This document shows, one piece after another, positions 39,001 to 49,216 of a stretch of DNA of 64,000 nt. The stretch lies in NCBI GenBank assembly GCA_037953745.1, contig JBAKBP010007624.1:34093-98092 (forward strand). Direction: 5' to 3'. Under the pieces are notes generated by a model. That model made no database searches. It saw only the letters and a list, made by a program, of their open reading frames with translations, and was not told where the DNA came from. The stretch's first letter is position 1; the number at the start of each line of letters is the position of its first letter. The position numbers and the translations under genes were made by a program. Source of the stretch: Lithodes maja. Taxonomy: Eukaryota; Arthropoda; Malacostraca; Decapoda; Lithodidae.

Positions 39001-42000
39001 TTTTTTTTTTTTTTTTTTTTTTTTTCTATGTGATTGAGGGAGGCAAAAGGCATAACTGCCTATAGCGAGTGCCTCCCCCATAGTTGAAAGAGTGACAGGG
39101 CCAAAATCAAGGGACGTTTGAGCCAAAATGCCTGGACACACGGAGTTTGAAGCAATTTAAGTCATAGGAAGAGGGAAAGACTGATTCTGGGAGAGAGTTC
39201 CAGAGCTCAGATGTTGAGTAGAAGAAAGTTTGAGAGTAACGTTTCACTCTTGGGTTGGAGAGTTGCACAGAGTAGGGGTGGGATTGAGTTGCAAGACGGG
39301 TACCACGTGCCCTACGTAAAGGAGGTGGTATGCACTGGGATAGCTCTGAGGAACACTGATTATTATAGTAGCGATAGAATAGCGAGAGAGATGCAACATT
39401 GCGGCGGAGAGAGAGAGATTGCAGAGAGTTGGTGAGTGGACGGGAGTTAATGATACGAAAGGCCTTCCTTTCAACTTTGTCTAGGAGAGCGGTGTGAGAG
39501 GAACCTCCCCACACATGTGAACAATACTCAATACAAGGGCGCACTATGCCCCTGTACAGAGCAAGAAGCTGTGCAGGGGAAAAGAACCCCCTAAGGCGAT
39601 TGAGCACACCCAGCTTCTGGGAGGCTGCCTTAGCAAGACTGGTAATATGGTCCTTCCAAATGAGAGCAGAAGAAAAAGAGACACCAAGAATATTGAGAGA
39701 AGATGAAGGGTTGATTTTTGTATTGTTGAAGAATAAGGGATAGTCCGCTGGGAGATCCTGACGGGTAGATAGATGGAGACATTGGGTTTTGGAAGCATTA
39801 AAGTTAACAAGGTTTTCTCTGCCCCAATTGGAAATAGTATTTAGATCAGAATTTAAGAGTTCTATGGCTTCATTACGTTTGTCGTTGAGGGATTGCTGGC
39901 TGGGGCGTTCTGAAAAACTAATGGAGTAGTGTAAGGTTGAGTCGTCTGCGTATGAATGGATGGGAATTAAGGTACAGTTAAGGAGATCATTTATAAAAAT
40001 TAGAAAGAGAATAGGAGATAGGACAGAGCCCTGAGGAACACCGGAGTTTATAGGGTGAGGAAGTGAACAATGGCCGTCCACAACCGCAGCTATGGAACGG
40101 CCGGAAAGGAAATTAGAGACAAAGGCACAGATGGAGGGATAGAAACCGAAGGAGGGTAGTTTAGAAATTAAAGATTTATGCCAGACTCTATCGAAGGCTT
40201 TCGATATGTCTAGTGCAATAGAAAAAGTCTCACCGAAGTCCCGAAAGGAGGATGACCAAGAGTTAGTAAGATATGAAAGAAGATCACCAGTAGAGCGACC
40301 CTTAAGGAAGCCATACTGGCGATCTGAGAGCAGATTATGAGAAGAGAAATGCTTAAGAAATTTGGAAGCAAGAATAGTTTCAAAAACTTTAGAAAGACAA
40401 GAGATAAGAGCAATTGGACGATAGTTGGAGGGTTGAGAGCGGTCACCCTTCTTTGGGACAGGTTGAATGTGAGCAAACTTCCAGCATGAAGGGAAGACGT
40501 TAGAGGATAGACAGAGACGAAAGAGTTTGCCTAGGCAGGGAGTCAGCACGGAAGCACAGTTTTTGAGAACAACAGGAGGAACACCGTCCGGACCGTACGC
40601 CTTATTAGTGTTAAGCCCAGAGAGGGTAGAAAGTACATCTTTAGAAGAGATTAGGATATTAGGCATAAGTAAGAGAGAGGAGGGCGGAGAGGGAGGAATA
40701 GCACCGGAATCATCCAAGGTGGAGTTTCTAGCAAAAGTTTGAGCGAAGAGTTTAGCTTTGTCAGAGGAAGAAGTGATGGTTGTGCCATCAGAGTGGGAAA
40801 GGGGAGGGAAAGACGAGGAAGAGAAATTGTTGGAGAGGTTTTTGGCTAGATGCCAGAAAGCTTGGGAAGAGCTAGAGTTGGATAGTTCAGTGCATTTATT
40901 ATTGATGAAAGAGTGTTTGGCAAGTCGAAGAACAGATTTGGCTTGATTCCGGGCAGAAACATATGAAGAATGAGAGTCTTGAGTTTTAAGGCGTCGGTAC
41001 CGTTTGAATGCTTCCTCCTTATTGCGGACAGCAGTAGAACAGGCGTGAGTAAACCAAGATTTTTTAGCATTAGTCTGAGAGAAAGAGAATGGAATGTATG
41101 CTTCCATGCCCGATAGGATTACCTCGGTAATGCGTTCAGCACTCTCCGAGGGTCCCCGGCCATGGAAGCAGAAATCAGTCCATGGGAAATCAAAGAAGTA
41201 CTGCCGAAGAGCCTCCCAGTCGGCAGCGCCAAAGTGCCACAAGCGCCGCCGGCTAGGAGGATCGGGTGGCTGTACTGGAGAGATAGGACAGGTGACAGAG
41301 ATAAGTTTATGGTCGGAGGAGCCCAAAGGAGAGAAAAGATCGACAGTATAAGAAGAAGGGTTAGAAGTTAGAAACAGGTCAAGAATGTTGGGCCGATCTC
41401 CGATGCGATCCGGGATACGGGTGGGTTGCTGAACTAACTGCTCTAGGTCATTTAGGATAGAAAAGACGTAGGCTTGTTCACCAGGTGGATCAGTAGTGAG
41501 AGAGGAGAGCCATTGGCGGTGGTGAACGTTGAAATCTCCTAAGATGGAGATTTCTGAGAAAGGAGAAATGGATAGAATGTGTTCCACTGTAGAGTTTAGA
41601 TAGTCAAAGAATTTAGGAAAGTTGGTAGAGTTAGGGGAAAGATAGACAGCACAGAAATATTTAGTAAGAGAATGACAGGAAAGTTTGAGCCATAAAGTTG
41701 AGAATTCAGAGGAGTCGAAATCGGGAACACGAGAGCAAGTGAGTTTGTTGTGCACATATGCACAACATCCGCCATTGGCTTTGAAACTAGGATAGAGAAA
41801 GTAGGAGGATACAGAGAAGGGGTTGCTGGATGTTGCTACAGACACCTGGGTTTCGGTGAGGAAGAGAAGATCAGGTTTGTAGGAGGAGAGATGGTGCTCA
41901 ACAGAGTGAAAGTTAGAGGAAAGTCCGCGAATGTTGCAGAAATTAATAGAAAGAGTAACAGGCCGAGGTCCAGGTAATTGTGTGGGGTCGTCAGGGGATG

Positions 42001-42320
42001 GTCGGTCGGGTGAGGGGGCATTTATGGTCCCCCCCCCTGGGGACTCCGAGGCCGGGCCAAAATTCATCATTTTTGTGTTTTATTTGTTTAATTTTGGTGT
42101 GGAGGAATGAAGTGTGGTGTGCATGTTTAGTGTAGTGAAGTGGATAGGAGGAGGAGGTGTTTGTGAGAGCTAGCTGGATTGCTCTCAGTGTAAATGAGGC
42201 ACAAAGAAAATCAGTAAGAGAGGCCAAGCAAATGAAACAGGAGTTCCAGCGACTCTTTATCACATGCCTATAACCTCACCTGGGTCTAGCCCTGATCGAT
42301 TGGTGCCTACAATCTCCCCA
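39001..42320 (-). mobile_element. Poly(A) LINE C, copy 3, apparently full length
   Basis: Nearly identical to copy 2 from the T run (39001-39025) to the same 5' terminus at 42320. Only scattered substitutions are seen by eye, plus a small difference in the 5' UTR near 42075-42090. An obvious target-site duplication was not identified. Confidence 0.95.
39107..42070 (-). CDS. LINE C copy 3 endonuclease-reverse transcriptase polyprotein
   Basis: A 987-codon ORF from tandem ATGs, colinear with copy 2 and with no stops. Endonuclease motifs (NIRGLSSN, LTETQ, GDFNVHH, SDHKL), RT motifs (KKGDRSQPSNYRP, KAFDRVWH, GVPQGSVLSPILF, YADDSTLH) and the C-terminal WGGSSHTALLDK block are all intact. Observed differences from copy 2 are few (for example FGPASES for FRPASES, and FPWTDF for FPWNDF). 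With copy 2 this documents two potentially competent copies about 10 kb apart. Confidence 0.95.
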   Translation of the reverse strand: MMNFGPASESPGGGTINAPSPDRPSPDDPTQLPGPRPVTLSINFCNIRGLSSNFHSVEHHLSSYKPDLLFLTETQVSVATSSNPFSVSSYFLYPSFKANGGCCAYVHNKLTCSRVPDFDSSEFSTLWLKLSCHSLTKYFCAVYLSPNSTNFPKFFDYLNSTVEHILSISPFSEISILGDFNVHHRQWLSSLTTDPPGEQAYVFSILNDLEQLVQQPTRIPDRIGDRPNILDLFLTSNPSSYTVDLFSPLGSSDHKLISVTCPISPVQPPDPPSRRRLWHFGAADWEALRQYFFDFPWTDFCFHGRGPSESAERITEVILSGMEAYIPFSFSQTNAKKSWFTHACSTAVRNKEEAFKRYRRLKTQDSHSSYVSARNQAKSVLRLAKHSFINNKCTELSNSSSSQAFWHLAKNLSNNFSSSSFPPLSHSDGTTITSSSDKAKLFAQTFARNSTLDDSGAIPPSPPSSLLLMPNILISSKDVLSTLSGLNTNKAYGPDGVPPVVLKNCASVLTPCLGKLFRLCLSSNVFPSCWKFAHIQPVPKKGDRSQPSNYRPIALISCLSKVFETILASKFLKHFSSHNLLSDRQYGFLKGRSTGDLLSYLTNSWSSSFRDFGETFSIALDISKAFDRVWHKSLISKLPSFGFYPSICAFVSNFLSGRSIAAVVDGHCSLPHPINSGVPQGSVLSPILFLIFINDLLNCTLIPIHSYADDSTLHYSISFSERPSQQSLNDKRNEAIELLNSDLNTISNWGRENLVNFNASKTQCLHLSTRQDLPADYPLFFNNTKINPSSSLNILGVSFSSALIWKDHITSLAKAASQKLGVLNRLRGFFSPAQLLALYRGIVRPCIEYCSHVWGGSSHTALLDKVERKAFRIINSRPLTNSLQSLSLRRNVASLSLFYRYYNNQCSSELSQCIPPPLRRARGTRLATQSHPYSVQLSNPRVKRYSQTFFYSTSELWNSLPESVFPSSYDLNCFKLRVSRHFGSNVP

Positions 42321-42989
42321 CAACAACGCACATCCAAATGCTAGCTGGTCGGGCGGACTAAAGGGTTAAGGGAGGTCAAGAGACACCGTGTGTGCCCGCT
42401 CAGCGGAGTCTTGAAGGCACCTAGTATTTGCATTAGGTATATGGACCTTTGGCTGTGTAGACTAAAGTAGGAAGAGTGATCCTCGAATTACGAAGCCTGC
42501 CATTAGGGTGTCAATGTGATGAGTTAACTGGTAATAAGCAGTTTAAAGATATTGGGTCCGCTCGGAGGATTCCTGAAGGCTCAGTCTGGTAATGATTGGA
42601 TTCGCAGTTTTCAATTAGGAGCATGCGGTAAGGACTACTGGGCCCCCTCGGCGGAGTCCTGAAGACCTAGTTCTCTCACACCAAATGCAGAATTCCTCTT
42701 TGTTATAATGTAGTATTCTTCTGCGAGCTGAAACAGTACCTCATGAGACACCACAGTCTATTTATAAAGGCTGTTAACCCTAACCACAACAGCATTACAA
42801 CACTAACATAGGTGGATTAGGCCTGCCAACCTGGAAGGTGCCATATTAAACCCGCTACAAGTTAGGGAGGGACACCACTTGAAAAAAAGCGAGCCTTTGA
42901 CGCTACCTCCTGGGTGGCATGGAAATGCGTCAAAACCATACACTCACTACACAGTACACACTCACACACACAAAAAATACAACAATATT
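42321..42989 (+). repeat. Unassigned region with repeated GGCGGAGTCCTGAAG words
   Basis: CCGCTCAGCGGAGTCTTGAAG near 42397, CCGCTCGGAGGATTCCTGAAG near 42558 and CCCTCGGCGGAGTCCTGAAG near 42645 share a core in unlike spacers. AAAGGGTTAAGGGAG at 42361-42375 could be the end of a TTAA element whose other end was not found. No coding signal. Confidence 0.5.
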
Positions 42990-43440
42990 TATCAACTCTG
43001 CGTCAGGTGATGGGCTGGTCTATCAGGTGATGGGCTGGTCTATCAGAGTGAGAACTGAGCGATCTCTGCCATACCCATAGCTTACTCTGACTGTTCCTTT
43101 TACTTATATATTTTCTAGATCTCGAGTGACGGCGTCTCTTCCGTGGATTGACCTCCCAATCTACCAAGATTGGAAGCCAAAGCGTCACATTTTTCCCTTG
43201 GCCCTCAACTTTCTCTTCATAATTGCTGAGGGGCACAGGGCCCTGGGTGGGGTTTTGGTTTCACGGGCGTTTCCGCACCCTCCTCAGCTCCCCGCCTTGG
43301 AGTGGCTTCGGTCACCCAGGCTTTATTGTGGTCGGCAGGGAGGGTTCTGTGGGGGCGCTCGGATATGGCCTTGGCCGTGCTCGGAGCCTTGGGGCTGTTC
43401 GGCCAGGCAGCTTGGGGAACAACAACAACAACAACAACAA
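42990..43440. other. Unassigned stretch bounded by ACTCTGCG words and (AAC)n
   Basis: Starts with CAACTCTGCG (as the composite repeat M does) and a 19-bp direct duplication GGTGATGGGCTGGTCTATC at 43005-43044. It ends in an (AAC)n tract at 43417-43441. The ORFs here overlap on both strands and lack motifs. Confidence 0.4.
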
Positions 43441-44400
43441 CAACTCTGCGTTAGCAGAGTTTGGTAGCGCCCCACCGTATAGTGGGTACCACCCGAAAAA
43501 AAAATCTGTCGTCGTCGTCGTCCGTCTGTCTGCAAACTCCTCCTAGACCTTTGGACGGATTTTCACCAAATTTCACACGAACATTTGTTGGGTGAATGCG
43601 AACGTCAGTCAAAAAAGATTTTTTGAATTTGTACAATAATTATGATTTTAGGTCCAAAATATGGTTTCCCCCTCCCCCTCCCAGCAATGAATGCGTTCTG
43701 GGGGCGAAAACATCTCGCTCCGCATTTGCTAGGTTAAGTTAGTTTAGTTGGCATTAGAAGTGGTAGTAATAGTGGGATTGATGTTGATAGTAGTGATGAT
43801 GGTGATAATAGTAGTTATGATGGTTGTATTTGTATTGATGATGATGACAGTAGTAGATATGATGGTGACAGTAGTAGATATTATGGTGACAATACTAGTA
43901 GTAGTGATGATGGTCATAATAGTAGTGATGATGGTGAAAAGTAATGATAGTTGTAGTGATGATGGTAGTGACGATGGTGCTAGTATTAGTGATGATGGTG
44001 AGTAGTAGTGATGATGGTGAAAGTTGTAGTGATGATGATAGTAATGGTGATGATGGCAGTAGTAGTGATGATGGTGATAGTAGGATACATGATGGCAATA
44101 CTTGTGACAGTAGTAATGATGATTGTAAGATGGTGGTGATGATAGTAGTAATGATGGTTGATAGGTGTATCAATGATGATAGTAGTGATTAAGATGGCAG
44201 TGACAATGGTGACAGTAGTAGTGATGATGGTGAGAGTAGTAGTGATGATTGTAATAATTGTAGTAGTGATGATGACAGTACTCGTGATGATTGTGGCAGT
44301 TGTAGTGATGATGGCAGTAGCAGTGATGATGGTGATTTTGATTGATGATGGTATTCGTAGTGATGATGGAAACCCATCGCATGCCGCACGTCTACTTTAT
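43441..44400 (+). mobile_element. Composite repeat M with minisatellite cargo, copy 2
   Basis: Begins CAACTCTGCGTTAGCAGAG, then GTATAGTGGGTACCACCCGA, CTCCTAGACC, TTTTCACCAAA, TTAGGTCCAAAATATGG, GGTTAAGTTAGTTTAG, and a ~600-bp degenerate (GTAGTGATGATGGTGACA) minisatellite. It ends CATGCCGCACGTCTACTTTAT. No genuine ORF: long frames follow the trinucleotide bias. Confidence 0.8.
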
Positions 44401-44406
44401 AATTAT

Positions 44407-45290
44407 CAACTCTGCGTAAGCAGAGTTTGCTATCGCCCCCCCCCCCCCCCCCCCGTATAGTGGGTACCACCCGAAAAAAAACTGTCGTTGATGTCCGTCT
44501 GTCGCTGAACTACTCCTAGACCGTTGGACGGATTTTCACCAAACTTCCACGACATTTGTTGGGTGAATGCGAACGTCAGTAAAAATAGATTTTTTGAATT
44601 TATTCAATAGTTATGATGTTAGGTCCAAAAATATGGTTTTACCCCCCCCCCCCAGCAATGATGGCGTTCTTAGTGTGTGTGCCCCGAAGGGGCTCACACA
44701 CAGAACGCATTCGTTCTGGGGCCGAAAACATCTCGCCCCGCATCTGTTAGGTTAAGTTAGTTTAGTTAACATTAGAAGTGATGATAGTTATAGTGGGGAT
44801 ATGGTAATAGTAGTGATGATGGTGATAATCGTAGTGATGATGGTAGTAGTTGTAGTGATGATGATGACAGTAGTAATGATGATGGTAGTGTTGATGATGA
44901 CAGTAGTAGATATGATGGTTAAAGTACTAGTAGTAGTGATGATGTCATAATAGTAGTGATGATGGTGACAAGTAATGATGATTGTAAGATGATGGTGATA
45001 ATAATGATTATGTACGTGATAGTTGTAGTGATAATGATGAGAGTAGTGATGATGGTATAGTGACAATGGTGACAGTATTAGTGAAGATGGTGAGAGTAGT
45101 AGTGATCATTGTAATAGTAGTAGTGATGATGATAGTAATGGTGATGATGATAGTAGTAGTGATGATGGTGACAGTTGTAGTGATGATGATAGTAGTAGTG
45201 ATGATGGTGGTAATATTAGTGATGATGGTAACCCATCGCAGAGTTGGGTATGCTGTTTTGATTTTGGGCAAAACGGCACGTCTACTTTAT
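44407..45290 (+). mobile_element. Composite repeat M with minisatellite cargo, copy 3
   Basis: The same order of blocks as copy 2, directly in tandem after a 6-bp spacer. It has a C run at 44437-44454, an extra hairpin GTGTGTGCCCCGAAGGGGC near 44673-44705, and the full end CATCGCAGAGTTGGGTATGC ... CACGTCTACTTTAT. Confidence 0.8.
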
Positions 45291-46161
45291 TGATATTATA
45301 TTATTCATGTATAACTATGCCATATGTATGCACGTTGTCTTGGAATCCATTCTGGGGGGTTAGCCCTTCCGGCGGGATTCATAAAAGTGAGACTTAGCCA
45401 ATGTGCCTCTAGTTGTTTCAAGCAGTTTTCCCGCCGGGACACTTCCAGAAACATCTAGAGCTATGTAATGAAATTCAGATATCCAGGTTTGGTGCGGGAT
45501 AGTTTCGATTTTGTCTGTTTTGTTTATGGTGTCTAGTATAGTTCCGGCTTGATCGGCATTTTACTAAAATTGTTTTCTTGGAGAGTTCGGCTATCCCGCC
45601 TCCATTATAAAGCAAAATTTTCCGCCGCATAAACTTAACAGAGAAAACGTTCGTAGCTTGGTACTGTCCGAACGTTAATCCTGGTGGTAAAAAGTGGGGA
45701 GCCACTGCCGCCGGGAAAATAACGGCTGAGCCTAGAAATGAACTCACCCATTCCTATCTTGTAGCTTCTCAGTTATCTGTATAGCTTATTTTAAGGCACT
45801 GGTCCGCCGCGGGGAAAGACATTAGATTTATTGTAGCGTTGGTCGTCGGGTTTAATTCTTTCATAACAAGACGGGATGAGGTCAGTGTTGGTCACTTAGG
45901 TAAGAAGTTATATACTCAGGTAGCACATGGTAGGCTACTAACTACTCACTTACATTTCTGGGAATGTATTTAACGTAAAGGGAACTAAGATTGTCTAGTG
46001 TTATTCAATTTTTTTTTTTCTCTGTATCATTGGAGATATTTTAACATTAGCTTTTCCAGCCTAGCGTGTCCTTATGAGCATTGATTCTTGGAATTTTCTC
46101 ACCCTCAGGTTCGCAGTCGGGACACCTAGGAGGATCTGCATCTCCTTGGCGGGAGGGAGTA

Positions 46162-46278
46162 ATGGATAAAAGTGCATTTGCGTTTTGCTCGGCGTTGGGT
46201 TGCAAAAGTTTAGCAGTCATTGGGCATCTCCTATGTGTTAAATGTGTACCTTGTTTGGATCGATCTCGTGGTCGATAA
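46162..46278 (+). pseudogene. DIRS Gag-like N-terminus with Cys-rich motif
   Basis: A short frame from ATG: MDKSAFAFCSALGC then HLLCVKCVPC. Paired cysteines suggest a zinc-binding start of the ORF1 protein. It stops at 46278, and further Cys-containing text (CPKCSAFRNAC) continues in another frame, so a frameshift is inferred. A 20-bp direct duplication (CCCACAAATCTTTACAGTTG) follows at 46400-46440. Confidence 0.5.
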
Positions 46279-46436
46279 CTTTTTAAATCATGCCCCAAGT
46301 GTTCAGCTTTTCGTAATGCATGCTTAACCCACTCAGATGGACAGTGTAAGACAATTCTGCTCCACATTCAATCTTGTTACTTGTACTGTAAGACAGTGGC
46401 CCACAAATCTTTACAGTTGCCCACAAATCTTTACAG

Positions 46437-48509
46437 TTGGATGATCAATTATTAGAGGATTCTCTTAAAGTGCCGTCAGTTACTTCGCCCTCAGTGGCTG
46501 ATACTCGTGAAACTCCCTCCCGCCAAAACAAGCTACCTAGGACCAAGAATCCGCCGGACGTACCTTCCTCGTTTTCCCGGCGTGATCGGTTCCGCTCTCC
46601 CAGACATGCTTCCAGGCCCAAGTCGCCCACTGTGCAACATGCGTCTAAGAGGCCACGTACTGATTTTTCCGCCGCTCTCTCCTCTGACGATGACAAAGAC
46701 AGGAAGAAGCAGTCCAGAAGATCCACCTCGTCGAAGACAGAAGCTCAGCCTCCACCTCAACCGGAACCCAAGTGTTCGTCGCACCAGGAGGCACCCAGAG
46801 ACACATCCAGCAATTTCTCAGGCCACTCTCACCGGTTTACCATCCCACACCGTACTCAGCCAGAACCTAAGGTCTTACCGGTATTGGGATCGGAGAGGGA
46901 CAGCAGTGTGTTTTCTCACCGGCAGGAGGATGAGTACTCCTCTGACCGACCTGCCTCTGTGCAAGAACTAATGGAGTATGAGATACCGGATCTGAATCTG
47001 CAGGACCTCTCTGAGTCCAACGTTCTCGACGACTCACAAACAGAAACACACGATTCCGCTGCCTAGGTCGGCGAGTCTCGGTTGGAGGCTGTCCCAGCCC
47101 CCCTGACCCGGCCACTGGGATCTACTTTACACCACCAAGGGGTAAACGCCGAGGAGGAGACGCCTGGCAAGCGACCTTCTTCTCGGCACTCGGGAACGCA
47201 GGAGTCAGAGATGTCACAGTCCGCGTCCCAATCAGACCAAGGAAGTGGGGTGTATATTTCAAGTGTACAATTACAGGAGTGGCTCGATTTTATGAAACAG
47301 GTAAAGGGTGAGCGACAGGTAAAGGTTTCCGTACCTGTAGCCCCGGCGGTGCGACCTCTAGGGCAAGTGTTAGTGCAATCTCAGGTTAACTTAAACATAC
47401 CTCCTCCCACTGTCACTCCGGCGGCTACCACTTCGGGAGCCGCGGCTCTTTTGCCATGCAATCTGAAATTATTCTCAGATTTGCTTCCTGCCCCACTTGA
47501 TAAATCAATTCCTAGTAAGAAGGGCCCTATGCCCCTGTTATATGGACCTGTTACATCTTGGTCTGTCATTAAGCCTAACCGCCCTGAGGTCGCACAGCCC
47601 ACAGTTACAGGTGAGTCTCCTGTTCTGGATCATTGGATTATAGAGGTGAGTGAGACAAAGACATTAAGGGCAAAGAACCAATCTGGGGAGGTACTTGATG
47701 TTGTTGTAAAAGCCATTCCCACAATTTACAATCCTGACTATTTTGTTTACATGCCATCCCCTGCCTTACCTCCCGCTTCCTCAGGAAAACTTTTTTCTGA
47801 TTGGACGAAGTCAGATGGGTTCAATGATTTAAAACTTTTACAGGGGATGACCCCAGAGTTAAATTCAATACCCTTCAGGGACTATGCTGGTACATCAGTT
47901 GTGCATATTCAGGGAGGGGAGTCAGGGCCGTGGGCGGCATGGGGACACGAGGCCCAGCTGTTTGCCAGCACTATAACTAATAAGAGCAGTCATCAGCTCC
48001 CGCAAGAGGACAATCATTGGTTCTCTATGCCGGTAGGCAAGGCGGACGGGATCCCACAGCACATTTTTTACTTTTTGGGGGCCCCGAAATTATCTTTATG
48101 TCAATTGCCTGAACCTTTTTGTTCTCCCACACAGGTACAGATCGACAAAGATTTCAAGATGAGGCAGAAAGCCTGGAGACTAGCGTCTCAGTACCTGCTC
48201 AGCCGCCAGCTTGCGGTCTCTCTGGCCAGGACGACTGAGTGGGTAATGGACGCTGGCACCCAGAAGGCTCTTTCTCTTTCTAGGTGCCTCCTTCTCCAGA
48301 ACTCCATTCAGTCCCTTGGCGATATCCGAACTGCTCTCTTTGAGGCGGTGCGGGTTTGTCAAGATCTGAGGGTGTACCTGGTGAGGAGACTCCTTGTAGA
48401 AATCGGTAGGAGCCTGATTTTATCAAATGTTTTCACCAAAACCCTAGCCTCTGATGATGCCTGGCGCACTGTTAATTTTCTGTTATCTGTTATCTGTTAT
48501 CTGTTATAA
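46437..48509 (+). pseudogene. DIRS Gag-like ORF1 with in-frame stop
   Basis: One frame runs from 46437 to 48509, broken only by TAG at 47064-47066. The N-terminal ~200 residues are Ser/Arg/Pro-rich and disordered-looking. The C-terminal ~470 residues contain WLDFMKQVKGERQ, then a folded region (TQVQIDKDFKMRQKAWRLASQ, LVRRLLVEIGRSL) resembling the conserved part of DIRS ORF1. The natural frame is lost at the end by tandem TCTGTTA expansion (48478-48508) that introduces a stop. ORF1 proteins of this class are thought to package RNA. Assignment rests on position and general similarity. Confidence 0.6.
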
Positions 48510-49216
48510 AAATCGCCACCCGTAAGTGGCACCGATTAGCGTGTCGCCCATCGGTAATTTGTGTAGGGTTTTTTCCCCTAGATAGGTTGCCCGCCAAGGC
48601 TATCGAGTCCCATCTACCCGGAAACACCCCTTTCAGATACCAGGGAGACACCCCTATTACAAGGGGACACACCCCTTTTAGACTCGCAACCTGCCACTAC
48701 TTCTAAGCCAAAGGGTGAGCAGTCATTTAAGACTAAATTTAATGCTAAGAGTTCATTTCGTGGTCAGTCCCAGTCCTTTCAGTCATCCAAGACTCACACC
48801 ACCCCTGGAAGTAGTGGGACGTCTCGAGGACGAGGTCAGTCCAGGGGTAGAGGGCGTTGGTTCAGGGGGACTTCTAGGGGAAATCCCGGTAGCGATGGTA
48901 GCAAGGCCTCTCATCCCCCCAATCCAAAAAACTGAGACACCACAAGGCTCTCTCACTCCCAGTGCCAAGGCAAGGCGAGCCGGATCTGAGAGTAGTACTG
49001 CCGGACAACACCAGTCATGCAACTGGTAACTTCTGGGATTGTCATCGGGCATGGTCCCGGCGTACATGGGCAAGGACAGTGGTCCGAAAGGGCCTCTCAT
49101 GGCGGTGGTCCCGGCGACCCTGTTTACGTATCCCTACAGCATTCAATCGTGTTTCATTAGAGGTGGGATCCGTCGTCAACGAGATGGCCCAAAAATAGAT
49201 CATTATCCCCAGACCT
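48510..49216 (+). pseudogene. Degenerate end of DIRS ORF1 (RG-rich) and spacer
   Basis: In one frame 48718-48930 reads SFRGQSQSFQSS, then a Gly/Arg-rich stretch (SRGRGQSRGRGRWFRG), a typical basic Gag tail, before stops. The overlapping frames are not conserved. The RT N-terminus is expected near 49130-49216 but the frame is broken. Confidence 0.5.

Noticed and set aside
43748..45293. Many ORFs on both strands of the TGATGATGG region
   Set aside because: Minisatellite low-complexity translation; no motif, and frames exist on both strands.
46081..46278. 65-codon ORF starting at 46081
   Set aside because: The DIRS-like part begins at the internal ATG at 46162; the upstream portion has no similarity to the Cys-rich start.
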